From Albifimbria verrucaria (taxonomy: Eukaryota > Ascomycota > Sordariomycetes > Hypocreales > Stachybotryaceae): a DNA stretch of 64,000 nucleotides. The stretch is taken from positions 147,333-211,332 of the forward strand of contig JAHREC010000055.1 of the NCBI GenBank assembly GCA_020081605.1. Reading direction: 5' to 3'. The notes below the pieces were generated by a model, which saw only the letters and a program-made list of their open reading frames with translations, ran no database searches and was not told where the DNA came from. The position numbers and the translations under genes were made by a program. This document shows, piece by piece, positions 21,113 through 34,100 of this stretch (positions are counted from its first letter, which is position 1; each line of letters starts with the position of its first letter).

Positions 21113-23693
21113 TGTGAGGTATGATCTCTAGGAGTGTGTAAAGAAGAGAGAAAATGGCAGTTTGAGGGACCTGCCATCTACGGTCTTCCTCGGGGCCAGG
21201 TGATGTCCGGCTATTGACATGTTATATCTCTTCTCCCGGGTTTGTCTTTGCCCACCAACCGTTTCCTTTGGACTCTTTCCAGCCACATTCACGAATCAGA
21301 TCTCTCGTGGCAACGAGCCATGGACCCTTTCAACACAGTACCGTACTGGACCAAGTATCGTTTTGCTTTTACTGCAAGGCAGTTGCCACGGCTGGTGTGA
21401 AATGAACACCCTTTCTCCACCTCGGGGTAAGCCGCGCGCTGATCCCCAGACCTGACATCTTAGCGTCGAGCTCCACAGAGACAGCTCCAGACCAACTTGA
21501 AGAGATGTTCCCTAAGGGGCGTGCTGTGAGCGCAGTGCAATGCCATGAGCTCCACACCTACCGCGTATTGCCCTGAAGCGGAACGTGTTGCGGAATACGT
21601 TGTGGACCATTTGGTAGGCGGGTCTAGTTGCAAAAGACAAGCCTCAGAACACCAACCTTTCCACAAGTCTTCCAAGTTCATTGGCGACAACGCGCATTAG
21701 CTCTGGCACGAATGGAGACAACCATCTCACGCACAACCAACGTGGCAGTTGCCGTAAATCACCCCGTCACGCTCCAGATCAAACGTCACTACACATTCTC
21801 GTTGTTTTTGCTTCAATGCCCCTGCCTGGCTGCCTGAAGTCTCCTCATACCCTTCTACCCTTCTTTCCTCTTCCTTCGTCTCTTCCCCCTTCCCTCTCTT
21901 TTAGGGTCGTCGAGCGGGAGAATCACATGACTTGAGAAATATGCAACTGCCCGGTGAGGTGGGGTGGGAAAAGTGAGCTACTGCAATGGTGGTGGATCGT
22001 CCCCACGTGCGCCTGCGCCTTATTTGAGATGATGCTCACGCTACTCTGTACTATGTGCTGCCCTGGAGCTATTGCTCCAAGCAACGGCGGCGGTTCAGGG
22101 CGAAGGATCCACCATGACCACTTTCACACATTTGCGCCCTGTTCAGCGGATGGCTTCCGGCGCTTGTCATGTCTCCTTAGCCACTTTCAAGAGATATCTC
22201 CAGATGATTAGCCTGTTCATCCTGCATCCGCGGCTATAGCGTCATCCAGACCTGTACATAGGCGGAGCGGAGGTGGATCTTTGCCTGTGGTGTAAAGGTC
22301 GTGTCAACCAACACGATATTTCGACTGCTCACAACCAACAGCGAAGGACGCAGGACAGCCAACAGGAGAATAGGTGAGTGAGCAGAAACACGGAGATGGG
22401 ACTCTTTACGGCTAGTCGCCCACTATTGCCCTGCTTGATTTGCCACGGATGTTGCGGATAAGGAAGATCCAACGGTCATGCATGGTACGCATGTGTTAGT
22501 CACTTGTTATGGCATGTTCCCATACTGTAAAGGAGCCCTGACGCAATCTTTTCGTAGAAACTTGTTACGACGATGTCGCCGCGCTTGCCCTTTGTTAAAT
22601 GAGGCTGCGGCCAACTGATTCCTAGAACCAGAATTTACACAGCTTGGCATATCTCCACCAGGCATCGTGATTCTCTTGTTTCCTAGGATATTTACGGCTA
22701 TTGACTTGATGGGATGGGTTTGATCGAGTCGGCGAATTTCGAAAATTTCCCCTCTAGCCGAGGGCTGTGCATGGGGGTGTCTTGACTTGCATTTGCAGGT
22801 CTCATCGCTCCGATGATCTTCGGCAGAGCAAGGCTCTTCGCTACCCACTTTCGCCCGAAATCGACGCTAAGCCACCCTCCTCCCACCTTCCCGTGGTGGT
22901 GTCCCGCTCCCACATTCATCATGCACCTCAATGTGAGCTGAATCGAAAGGTGAAATGAGCTTTTCTTGTCTATCCGAAGTGGCCAATCGAATCTCACGTC
23001 TCGCTTTCCGCTTATTCTGTTGCTGCCTGGATTGAGCCGTTCTGGATTCATATCTCGTGAGCACATGAGATGCATTGTAATACTGGCTGGATATGCAATA
23101 TGCCTGCTATGCATTGTATGATATGATAATCTGTCTCATAATAAAACAAATGAAGAAACGCACCTACTTTATGAGTTAAGAGGTACTGTACAGTACCTAC
23201 CCGGAAATGGTGTCTCTTTAAACTTCTTCATCTCAAGATGTAGGTGTGTATTTTTAGCGGCTACGGTAAACACTTAGTTAGGTGTCGGCAGAGGGAGCGG
23301 TCGTTAGCACGGACAGGCCAGCCACGAGTCATGCACCAAGTAAAGTAAACATTTCTCTAGGGCTCCAATTTACATGCCATGGCTTTTTTTCTTCTTTTTT
23401 TTGGTTCTTGTGGTGGTCGACTATCTAGTTTTATACCCATCCCTATTCCAGAATCTCAAGGCGCTCAATGAGATTGGATATTTGATGTAGGGTAGGTCGC
23501 AAAAAGTTGACATTTAACCATCATGAGCCGGGGCGGCTCTCAAAGCTTTATTCCATTGTAGCCGCCATAAAGCCATCGAAGATTATTGGGTTTCAAGAAA
23601 ATTTAATGGGCTGTCGTCCTAGAAATATCCCTCCTATGTGCTGCTGACCCATCTGACCATCTTCAGATTGTTTACGTTCGTGAAACGCTGATC
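21113..23693. other. Long intergenic region
   Basis: No ORF with recognisable features on either strand. Pyrimidine-rich tract at 21840-21905. A GTACTGTACAGTACC palindrome lies at about 23184-23198. A minus-strand ORF at 22698-23114 shows no domain and is not called. Confidence 0.45.
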
Positions 23694-24035
23694 TCAGGGC
23701 TTACAATAGAGTTTGAAGTGTGCCTTGGCGTTCATGTGCTGTTCTGCAGCTGGTCGGTCACGGAATCGAGCGGCGCATGTCTCGCAAGGCACATTTGATC
23801 GTAGGTGTCTTGCGTCGCTCATGTATTGCTCCACTGCACGACGTGTGGGGAAGTATTTGCGGCAAGTTTCGCAGGAATTCTCGCGGCCCCGTGGTGCATG
23901 CTGTGCACTTGTTCTTTTCATATCCGGAACCAGGTACCACTTGAGTTGGACCAATACCTTCCATAGGTGGTGGCCGTTTCTTGAGACTCTCTCTTTGGGT
24001 TTTGAAAAGCAAAGGGCTAAGGAATTGCAGGCCAT
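23694..24035 (-). CDS. C2H2 zinc-finger protein, short, possibly a relic
   Basis: A 113-residue ORF with two tandem finger-like units at its C-terminal half. The second is complete: CETCAARF, then QHMNAKAH (C-x2-C-x12-H-x5-H). The first has the same spacing, but its first zinc-binding His is Tyr (CETCRKYF then EQYMSDARH). Fungal proteins with this long-spaced finger type usually carry several fingers with an EQHMN motif, so a CAC to TAC change is likely. That is a C-to-T change in a CpA context, as made by repeat-induced point mutation. Probably a truncated or decaying nucleic-acid-binding protein; an intact small gene is possible. The larger plus-strand ORF at 23713-24270 is its antisense. 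Confidence 0.55.
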   Translation of the reverse strand: MACNSLALCFSKPKERVSRNGHHLWKVLVQLKWYLVPDMKRTSAQHAPRGRENSCETCRKYFPTRRAVEQYMSDARHLRSNVPCETCAARFRDRPAAEQHMNAKAHFKLYCKP

Positions 24036-24511
24036 TGTATTTTTCCCACGCCTAACAGAGTCACCACCGCCTCATTTACTTGTGTTCGCCCATCATGCTC
24101 CTTGGATCACTATTGGTCTTGATCCATTTAACAACGCGTGTGTACCGGCATGCTTTAGTATTGTCTCCACTTTACATTATTTACGTGGAGTACCAGCTCA
24201 GGCTAGCCTGGATATCCAGTGGAGAGGCAACCCGTATCAGATGACCTTCTCAGGCTCGTTCTTTGTTTGAAGTATCGTGCAGTATTTGTGTCGAAACCCC
24301 CTGTGAGTACCAGGGTACTGATGGCTAGGATAGGTTTCCACGGCATCGTATGTTGTTGATCGAGTCTTTCTTAGAATCGTTTCCAAGTCAATGTGTAGCC
24401 CGGGTCACACAGCGTGATGAATGATGGAGACGTACTTTGAGATGACACTTCTGAATGGCCCTCTGTATTCTTTGCCACTATGGAGATAGGTCTGGAACAA
24501 TGCAGTGACTC

Positions 24512-25538
24512 TCATAAACTAGTGAGCAGAACTTGCAATACTCGATCCGACATTGAGCCTACCACCTGTATCGAACCATTCCCTGTATGTAAACCTTGTA
24601 AATGTATCCCTCCCTCTGCAGTAGATCTCGAAGTATAGTTATCGGGATCGTCAGATGAGGTTGTACCAGGAGAGGGGCCTGCTGAAATACCACATTGATG
24701 TTCGCGAGCTTGCCGAATAACATTAATATCAGAAAACGGAACAAGGGACCCCTGTAAGGGCGGCTCATCCACTGGCTCAAGACCTTTCGCACCTGCATCC
24801 ATATCTCTACAGTCATCCCCGTTTGGAGACGCTGTGCCAGAAGATAACTCTTCTGGGCTGCCAAAGTAACGCAAGCGAGCTTGCCTGATAGCATCATAAG
24901 CAGGAGAAGTAAAAGGCCTATCTACGGCACCATCGCGACACATGTAAGCGGAGCCGATGGTGTCCACAGCGCGAGCGGCAATGACCACGCCCGAACCGAG
25001 TCCGTGGTTAATATGGGACTTGCGAGGCACTCTGAAGAATCGCACAGTTTTGTAGTCATTTAGTATGCGCAGCAATGCGGTGGAGATGCACACAAGGCAA
25101 CGGTCCTTGCCAGAGCTCACATCGTCGAGTGTTGGCATTGAGGTTCGTGCATGTTTCTCGAACGCGGCTAGACGGTCGCTGAATGCATTTCGGCCCCTCA
25201 ACTGTCCCCAAGAAGCTTTCGTCAGCAATTACGTATCAATATGAATGAGAAATAGGAAAGTAAAAGAAAAAAGAGCGAGGAATGAAAAACGAGATAAAGT
25301 GCAAGAAAGAAGGAGGAAGAAGAAGAAGAGGAAGAGTGATGAAAAGACGAAAAGACGAAAAGTAAGGCGCGAGTAGCGACAATATACATACCCAATCGAT
25401 TCCCATCAAGGCTGAGTATACATAATCCTCGCGGTCTGCCACTGTTTCAAAGGTGAAAGCTTGGCACATGAAAAGGCGCAAGACAAATTGAACAACGATC
25501 GGAGGGTCGCATTGCAGACCAGTCAATAGCCTCCCCAT
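24512..25538 (-). CDS. Hypothetical protein, two exons, 278 residues
   Basis: Exon 1 (25538-25392) begins MGRLLTGLQCDPP and contains RLFMCQAFTFETVADREDY. A 190-nt intron (25202-25391, GTATGT donor, GGGGACAG acceptor, GCTGAC branch site about 20 nt upstream) joins in phase to exon 2 (25201-24512), which starts LRGRNAFSDRLAAFEKHAR. The conserved-looking part is CLVCISTALLRILNDYKTV and NHGLGSGVVIAARAVD; the C-terminal 110 residues are Ser/Gly-rich and contain a short degenerate repeat (DAIRQARLRYFG and NVIRQAREHQCG). No family recognised. More 5' exons cannot be excluded. Confidence 0.6.
25230..25372. repeat. Purine-rich low-complexity tract in an intron
   Basis: Nearly pure purines on the plus strand, so a long polypyrimidine tract (CTTCTTCTTC type) on the coding strand of the surrounding gene's intron. 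It explains the intron's unusual length. Confidence 0.75.
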
Positions 25539-25932
25539 AGTTCAAAATGACCATCTTTGCCAGCTTGAGAAGTATGAAGGTGCATTTGTACATCCACCGG
25601 TTCGTCGGTCGCATCAGCGGCTAAAATCATAACCGCATTGACCTCTAAGGTACTGTATGTTGGAACACAAGTTCAATTGTGTCAATGTTGCGCAAGCTGA
25701 TACTTTCCTGCCTTTCTTTTTCAAAAACAGTATATAATTCAGCGGTAAATGGCTTCGCCGCCTTGGACAATTGATAACTTTTTACCCTGATAAATCATTA
25801 TGTAGTAATCTATATATAAAAGAAAGAAACCTGCTCCAAGTACGTTTTATTTTTAGGTGATTCTTCTCATATAAGAATCGCAAAACATACATTGTTTTAT
25901 ACCACTATAAGCACCAGAACCGCAATCACACT

Positions 25933-26429
25933 ATGTGTCCGTGTACAGCATTTACAGAGGAAAATTTCGCCTACTACACCCGAAGACAAGGACCAGGTAA
26001 GCTTTCTATATGTGAAGTGAACTGGTGTAATGCTAACACGAGAAAGATTATAATAATATTCAGAAACTCATGGAAAATGAGGAAGACATATTCACAAATC
26101 TCCAAACATGCACAGCACCTTTGGATTACGGCAGAGCCCTTGCTGCTTGCATCTTTGTATGCGAGCCGTGTTCACTAGGGGACCATCGGCAGCGAGATAT
26201 TTTACGTGCGTTCGATGAATACATCATGGATGGGCGAGAAATCAGACGCTGCGAGCTTGTCCATTTATTACAGGCTTTCCTAAGGACACATCTTCACACA
26301 AGACTTGACTCATTGAGGAACTTCTTTCATGCTGAAGATAATGTTGTCAGGTTCTTCAGACTACGATTAATGGGCGGCAAGTCCCATAGCAAAGCATACA
26401 AGGATTTAAAACAAGACGGAGATGCCTAG
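25933..26429 (+). CDS. Small hypothetical protein, two exons, 148 residues
   Basis: Exon 1 25933-25996 (MCPCTAFTEENFAYYTRRQGP) and exon 2 26047-26429, joined by a 50-nt intron (GTAAGC donor, GAAAG acceptor, TGCTAAC branch site). The nearby TTCAG acceptor breaks the frame; the GAAAG acceptor keeps it. The product is helical and charged, with four cysteines (TCTAPL, CIFVCEPC) and a C-terminal basic stretch. No signal peptide or known domain. The perfect phase fit supports a real gene. Confidence 0.6.
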
Positions 26430-27283
26430 TCCTACAACATATTATAATTTAGAGACCTGAACTTTTCGAGTCCATTTTTGAAGGTAGGCTACTCAACCAC
26501 TTGTTAGGCTTCTCTTATGAGGACTTCAGGTAGTTCACAATATATTTATCGAGACTATTGTAGGTTTATAAAGGCTATGGAATGCTCTGCATCGAGAATT
26601 CGTGGTATTTGATCATGACATGATACGGAACGTCGTAAATACAGCCTATGATATGAAATATAATTCATTTGTGACTTGTATATAGCAATGCTGTATCTCA
26701 TTGACTGTGCGAAAGGTTATATCTGTGCCCTTCGCACATTCATGAAGATACACGTCTGACTATATTTTCAAAACGAACGTCCTGCAAAGTCTGCACCAAC
26801 CTTGCTCCCTTCTGGGGTGTTGTTTGCCAGAGTCATCGAATCGTAAGAGCTGGCTCGAACAGGTTTCATTTGTGGACATTGCGTAATCCTGCCTGGACCA
26901 CGGTCACCAAATGGTATGATTAAGCCAGGACTCGCAAATATGCGAATTCTTACATTGGAGATCCAGTGGCCCATGCAGGTAGGAAACGCAGCACGTGGGG
27001 GTCTCGATAGTCTAGAAGGAATTGATTACACACCCACAAGACAGTACTAGCCGAGCGCTTGCATGGTCCGGTTAACCTAGCTCGATGAGGTGCCGGAGAC
27101 CGGCAACCCCACCGCATGCACACGCAGCATTTTGGCGAGTTAACACCTCGTTAATAAATTTCTACATACAGATATAACATGACCCAAATATTCACGTATG
27201 ATTGACCTGTTGTATACTGTAAGTCACGGCTAGTGTTGTCACCTTAGTTCACTTGGATTGGTCTCTTGCCTCGCACGACAACA
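26430..27283. other. Intergenic
   Basis: AT-rich at 26430-26760. No supported ORF. Confidence 0.5.
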
Positions 27284-27962
27284 ATGACTAACGAAGACGA
27301 ACATCCACGAGTTAGGCCTGTCAAGTCAGTTGGATCACTCGCCACTACAATTTGCCCTTCAAGACTCGGTGCCGAGTGGAAGTCGGTGGGTGAACATATC
27401 AGGGTTTGTAAACTTACCACCCAATATCTCGACCCGATGATCAAATCTAAACTCTCCAGGCATCCGATAAGATAGTTCAACACAAATTCTGCCTCTATCT
27501 ACAAGTACAAGCTTGGGCGAGCGTTACTCGGCAAGAAACTGGGCTAGAAGCAGGCCAATCGGTGGATCTCTGCGTTATCGACGATGAGGAGATTATATCT
27601 ATTTTTGATGATATGGAGTTGGATGATTTAGACGATTTTAGTGAAGACGATATGCGCGTCGGCTGCCATGTCGTTGCTTTGATGTATAGATTACTGGCAG
27701 CGGTTGGTGGGTCAACCAGTGATATTGTCGACGACTGGTACGATTCAAGCTACCCAGCCGACGAGAATCAAAAATATGCAGCGTGATCATTGATATGAAC
27801 GAGGTCTTGTGCCAAGACGTCGTCGTATCTCAAGATATGAACATGGAGCACAAGATACGTTATATTCAAGATAACAATGAGATCACTCCAGAGCAAGTAG
27901 AGGAGGTTTTGGAAATTGGGCACGCCATAATCAAAGAAGGCTGGACCATGACTTCTATGTAG
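27284..27962 (+). CDS. Acidic hypothetical protein, two or three exons
   Basis: Exon 1 starts at ATG 27284 (MTNEDEHPRV) and ends at 27403. A 56-nt intron (27404-27459, GTTTGT/CTCCAG, TCTAAAC branch site) joins in phase to exon 2, which holds an acidic stretch (DDMELDDLDDFSEDDMR) and RVGCHVVALMYRLLAAVGG. At about 27740-27784 the frame changes to one that reads VIIDMNEVL, an Ile/Glu-rich helix and the end EGWTMTSM at 27962. Either a short third-intron solution (44 nt, GTACGA/TGCAG) or one missing base near 27783 makes the join. No family recognised. Confidence 0.5.
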
Positions 27963-28129
27963 TGCTTCAATACACAACTCACGAGGTTTCTCATCAAATG
28001 TGGACTATCACGATATAATAACCAGCCGACTTCTGGATAGTAAACCTCATTAGGAAAATGCACAATACGTGTATCATACATATGTATCAGATTGCTATAT
28101 ATCTATCGTGAACATATTGAAAGTTCCGA

Positions 28130-30930
28130 TTCTAACTTCACCGGTGATTCTCATGTTCATCATCTCGCTAAACTTCCCTCTTATCTTTTCTCCGATATCG
28201 ATATGACCCAAACAATCTCATCCCCATCATCACAACGCATAGAATCAATAGCCATTTTCTTATTTCCGCCCTTTTTGTAGGTGAGATGTCCATGGAGTAG
28301 CAAACTCAAATCCTGTATGCTTGTATAGGTAGGATTAACTAAGGGGACGGCGATGGTTTTATCTCCACAATGGATTCTTAGCATTATAGGGTGGTCTATG
28401 ACCTTTTCGCCACGCAATTCGCCAAGATAGGCTTCGAAACCTGTGTATATTCCATGGTTGTTACTCCAAGGCCCCAACTTCGTTCTTCCTTTGGGTACGT
28501 AGTGAAGGCATTCATGGTTGGTATAGGATGGGAAATCCCGGAGAGGGCGAAATTTTTCATCTAGCCCTGGCAGAGTCTGGCCTAAAGTGAGCTTTGGCGT
28601 ACTAATAAATGTCCAAAAGTAAGGGCTTTTGGCCTCTATGCTGTCCAATTGGACTACCATCGACTCTTTATTATGACGGATAAAATCATGAATAACATGG
28701 AGAATTCCGAATGCAGTTGTATTTATTATTGGTAGAAGATATTCCCCTACTTGTAGAATGATTGGATGAGGGATCAGCCTTTTAGTCTCGAAACTCACTC
28801 TGGTTCCATCTACACGTCTGGCAGTGCTAGGGTGATCTCGAGATGACCATGTGACATCCTCAAGTAATTCGTACTGGTCAGTTGGCTTTTCATGCGTAAG
28901 ATACTGGCTGACACGGTTTAGGAAGCCTAGACATTTGGAGATCTCGCTTTCGCTTGGCCAGACATAATCATTCGGGTTCAAGTCTTCGTCTTCTTCGTTG
29001 GACTCTTTGAGCCAATCGATACTTATGAGCGGCTTGTTAAATTTTACAGCATATCTAATGACATCTGTATCATCGCGTGGGTTTGAACAAATGACGTGTG
29101 TAGGATCATGTCTGCAATACTCCCAGCCCCGAGCCTCGATAAGATTGAGCAGTTCTCTGAACTCGTATCCCTCGAACTTCCCACTCAGAGCGACTCGGAA
29201 TGGAGGCGGCCTAGAACTTGGAGAAGATGAGATAGGACTGGCCGTTTCAGGCCATGGTGTGTCATATGCTCTGCTTAACCCAGCCGCTCTCGCATGGTTT
29301 ACGATACGTTCAACAAGACATGTTTTTCTCGCCAGAACCATAAATTGCTTATTGTCGGTGCTTAAGAACTCATCGTCTGTCATATCTAGTGCGATGGCGA
29401 CGAGATAGAGAGAATCACGTGCTGACTCGGGAATTTCGTCGAGTTCGTAGCTATTTAGAGTCTCACCGTTCCAACATGCTCCTGGTAATAGTTCCCATTG
29501 TTTTCCGTCAGTACGTGCACCATAGATCAGTGCCCCTTCCCCCAGAAGAAAAACGTAGGTCAGTCCAATTTGTGACTCTGACATCCAAAACGTTATCATC
29601 CACCAAGGCTTGAATGAACAGATGTGTTCGGCTTTCTTCATTCTCATCCTCTTCCCTATTATCCCAGAAAATAAATTGGATGAACGGTAATGTGCGTGTG
29701 TTATTATCAGCATGGGAACGATAAATACATAGACTCGGGCGCAGTAAGATTCGAGTGTCAATATTTTCCGGTTGTCTTTTTCTGAGAGGGAGGTAGAGGC
29801 CAAATCATCCAAGCGATGGGAGAAATCTGTCTCACAATCGATACAAATATCTCTCGGGTCAGGTAGCCCGTTCTGCCAATCCTTGGATAGATGTGCCATG
29901 GCTTGTTCCTCGACAAGCTGCACAAGGTTGGTTTCCGAGAATTCTTGTGGTACTAGGTTTATGAAATAGAGCGGGTGGTTTTGTACGGAGATTGGAAGCA
30001 GCTCTTTGAATTCGGCAACCAACTCGTGATCCAGTGCAACTTCTGAATTATCAAGCCCGATGCCCTTGCCGATAACAGTGATATTAAGATACATAGACTT
30101 TCTTAGAGCTTGAATGAAGGGTGCTCCTGACGTTCGCAGTTTTGGTTCTCCTGAGTATCATAGAAAAGAAACTGAAGGCAAGGCCAAGAACGGTTGTTCT
30201 CGACCCACCCACACGCCAAGGTAAGCAGCCCATAAGATTGGAGACTCAGTAGTTGATGAAATTCAATATCCTCCATATTCTCATTCTCTTGCAGATCTTT
30301 TGCATTCGCGATTAGCAGTGATTGCCAGTCTCGGCAATTAGCCCAGGGGTTATCTAGCATGATTTGGTAGATATAATCACGGATGCAAGAGTGACCAGTG
30401 ATCAAGAAGACCACAAAGACCAGGAAATCATTTTAAAAACATTTTGGCAGTTGCGATTCAGACAGTATACTGAGTTTAGAAGACAGAAAGAAGAAAGGAA
30501 AACAATATTGTATGAATAGGCAAGGAGTAAGGAATTATTCATTGACGCTGGATAGAAGGGAGAAAAAGAAAGGAAATGCCCTATTTACAGACCCTCGACT
30601 GCTTATAGTTAGAGGTGAAGATGATATGATTTCAGGTAGAGGAAATTCGTGGCGAAGGTACGAAACTTGACAAATTCAGAGCGTGAAGTCAAGTTCAAGT
30701 ATCGATCAGATCCATCATCTACTTGAGCTTGCTTGGCCTTACCATTCTTGGACGACTCGTCCCACCACTCACTTAACAAACCTAACTGAAGGCTACTCGT
30801 GAAGTTGGGATCCAGGTTCCCATCCCGGCAATCAAAAGCACAAAGGCATAATGGGGGTGCCCACGGTTGCTTGATCATGACAACTCGGCGAATTCACCCG
30901 ATTGCCCAGCTAGATCATGACTGCCATTTA
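28130..30930. repeat. Tandem duplication unit 1 (BRCT copy A with 5' flank)
   Basis: Matches unit 2 (31110-34170) in the same orientation along the gene and its upstream flank. Shared flank stretches include TGCCCTATTTACAGACCCTC (about 30577 and 33849), CAAGTTCAAGTATCGATCAG and CAAAGCACAAAGGCAT-like sequence. Both units lie head to tail about 3 kb apart. Confidence 0.85.
28181..30414 (-). CDS. BRCT-domain protein, copy A of a tandem pair
   Basis: A long ORF (30094-28181) plus an N-terminal ORF (30414-30103). A BRCT module sits near the middle: FRVALSGKFEGYEFREL, ARGWEYCRHDPTHVICS, then NKPLISIDWLKES, the usual closing Trp helix. BRCT domains bind phosphopeptides or DNA ends in DNA-damage and chromatin proteins. 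One missing T near 30118 joins the two ORFs, as comparison with copy B shows (CCCTTTCAT there, CCCTTCAT here). The long ORF also passes out of frame between about 29690 and 29540: the frame matching copy B there reads EEDENEESRTHLFIQALVDD, and the ORF returns to frame after G runs at about 29535. So even the long ORF contains compensating indels. A conserved ORF (30878-30609) upstream may be a further exon. Confidence 0.65.
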
Positions 30931-31109
30931 GTGATATTACACAATGTATGGTTATTTCTTGCGGAAGGCAGACCATCCCAAGACATTAACCAGTTGATGC
31001 CTGGATCGCGTAATTTATTATTAAAATACATAATAATATACATACAGTACCGGTATCATACAGTAGCATATTGCATGCATCTGTCACTGGAAATTTTGAA
31101 AGTTCTGAT

Positions 31110-34100
31110 TCTATCCCTTTCAGCGAGTATTCATCACCTCGCTAAGTCTTCCTCCAATGCTTTCTCCGATATCGACATGACCCAAACGATCTCATCCCCA
31201 TCATCACAGCGTATCGAATCAATAGTTCTTTGCTCATTTCTTAGGTTCCCGTGGGTAAGCTGTGCATAAAGGGCAAGCCCACATCGATCATACTTGTGAG
31301 GGTTGGATTAAGTAATGGAACGGCGATGGATTTATCTCCATCCTGGACTTTGAGTATTATAGGGTGGTCTATAAATCTCAGACTATCGCATTCATCCATA
31401 AATGACGACGAAGCATCATGATGCCACGGAAGCTTCAGATCTGTCCTACCTTTGGGTAAATATTCGAGGCATTTTAAACCAGTATATCCCGGGAAATCAC
31501 GGAGAGGGTGAAACCTTGGGTTCGGCATCGGCTGTAATGTGTCTAAAGCAGGCTGTAGTGTGCCGACAAATTCCCAAAAGTAGGGGCCTTTAACCCTTAT
31601 ACTGTGAAGTTGGAACACCGTCTGGGGCTTGCTTTGACGGCAAAACTCATAAATAACGTGGAGAATCCCAATTGTGGTTGTATCTATGATGGGTAGTAAA
31701 TACTTCTCTATGATTAGAATGATGGGATGAGGGATTAACCTTTTGGTCTCGAATCCCGCTTTGCCTCCATCCACACATCTGGCAGTGCTAGGGTGATCTC
31801 GAGATGACCATGTGACATCATTGAGTAGTTCGTACTGTTCAGTTGGTTTTCCATGTCTGAGGTACTGACAGACACGATTTAGAGAATCTTTAAGATCCCA
31901 AGTCTTGTTTTTATCTGGCCACAAATAACCCTCGATATCTAAGTTGTACTTCAATTCGCTGGACCGTTCAAGCCAAGCGATCTTCATGAGCGGCTTGTTC
32001 AGTTTTACGGCATGTTCAACGACTTCTGTATCATCGCGTGGGTTTGAACAGATGACGTGCGTAGGATCATGCCTGCAATACTCCCAGCCCCGAGCCTCGA
32101 TAAGGTTGAGCAGTTCTCTGAACTCGTATCCCTCAAACTTCCCACTCAGAGCGACTCGGAATGGAGGCGGCCTAGAACTTGGAGAAGATGAGATAGGACT
32201 GGCCGTTTCAGGCCATGGTGATGTCATATGCTCTGCTTAACCCAGCCGCTCTCGCATGGTTTACGATACGTTGAACAAGGCATATCCTTCTCGCCAGAAG
32301 CATAAACTGCCTGTCGTCAGTGCGCAGAAATTCATCATTTGACATATCTATTGCTATGGCAATAAGATAAACAGGTTGGTTCTCGAGCACCGGAATCTCA
32401 ACGACCAAATCGCAGACCGGAGTTTCTCTATCCCAGCATGTTTCAGCCGAAGGCTCCCATTCCTCATCATCAGTGGTGCTCAGCGCTCTGCTATGAACAA
32501 TTTTCGGTCGTTTTTAGAAGTATAATATAATTCGCTCCAGTTAGTAACTCCAACGTCCAAAGCCTTATCATCCACCAAGGCATGGATGAATCGATGTGTC
32601 AAATTGTTTTCCCTCTCTTCTTCCTCTCTGTCGTCATGAAAGAGAAACTGGACAAAGGGTCGTGTGCGTGTCGCACCGTTGATGTTTGGAGCCATGAATT
32701 TCATTACGACCAGCCCATAGGCTTGAAGAATGAATAACTTTCTATAATCATGGTGTCTAATGGTGGCACGGTCTTTGAAACAATTGTATGTCCACGGCGA
32801 CATACCAGATCCAACCTCGTACGAGCTCTTCAGGTATAGCTCATTCATAAGGACCAAGTTTCCCCAGTCAATGCAGCTTAACCAGACATTTCTTTGGTTT
32901 TCCACGCTTATACGGGGAATATCGGATGAATCTTTCGATTCATCGTCAATTGATGACTCTGAACTGTTTTCCGATTCAGTTGATGACTCCGAAATGGAAC
33001 GACTGGCTGGTATATCAGGTAGCCCAGTCTGCCACGTATCAGATAGATGTACCATAGCTTGTTCCTCGACAAGTTGCAAAAGGTTAATTTCGTTTGCAGA
33101 CGATAGAAAAACGTCGTCACAGCTGCCCTTGAACGTGTCCCTGGATATTTGTGATGCCAGGGTTATGAAGTGGAGCGGATGGCGTTTTACGGAATCGGGA
33201 ATTAGCTTTTTCAACTCGGTAGCCATCTCACTGTTCCAAGTAGCTTCCGGATCCTCAATCCAAGCCCCTCTCAGATTCTTCTGCTTGTTGCTCTTATAAA
33301 TGCCGAAAACGAAACTATCGGGAACCATCAACTCTCTTACACTGTGGATGAAAGGGTGCTCCTCAGCCAACGGAGGCCGGCATTCCGGGACTACTCGAGT
33401 ATCTTGAAAAACAAACTGAAGATAAGGCCGAAAGCGTCTGTGCTTGTCTGGTTCATTTTTACACGAGCTGGCATACAAGCCACGATAAGCAGTCCACACG
33501 ATTGGAGGTGCAGTAGTTGATTGAATGCGGTTTCTTCGAGTAGTTCAATGTCTTCGCTAGGTGAGAGATCGTCATTCTGACCGACGTCAAGTCTTTGGCG
33601 TCTCTTTTGCAGATACGTCGCATTCACAGTTAGAAGCGATTGCCAGTCCTGGCAGTTAGCCCAGGGGTTGTCTAGCATGATTTGGATAGATATGATCACG
33701 GAGGTAAGGGTGATCAGTGATCAAGAAGACCACAAAGGCCAGGAAATCAAGTCAAAACATTTGATTAATCGAGAGAGAAAACAATAGCATACAAATAGGC
33801 AAGGAGTTGTTGTGGTCATAAAGATAGAAGGGAGGAAAAGGAAAGAACATGCCCTATTTACAGACCCTCGACTGCTCAAAGTTAAGAGGTAAAGATTACA
33901 TGTTTTCAGGCAGGGGTTATTCGGAATAAAGGCCCAAAACTTGACAGATTCGGGGCGTGAAGTCGAGTTCAAGTATCGATCAGGTCCGTCACGCACTTGA
34001 GCTTAGCCTTGCCATCTTGGACAACTCCTTAACCCAACGAACCGCTATTCCTGAAATTGGAAGCAGCGTGGATCTAATTCCCATTCCGGTAATCGAAAGC

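Noticed and set aside
23713..24270. 185-codon plus-strand ORF
   Set aside because: Antisense of the C2H2 zinc-finger ORF; its own translation has no recognisable feature, while the minus strand has precisely spaced Cys/His pairs.
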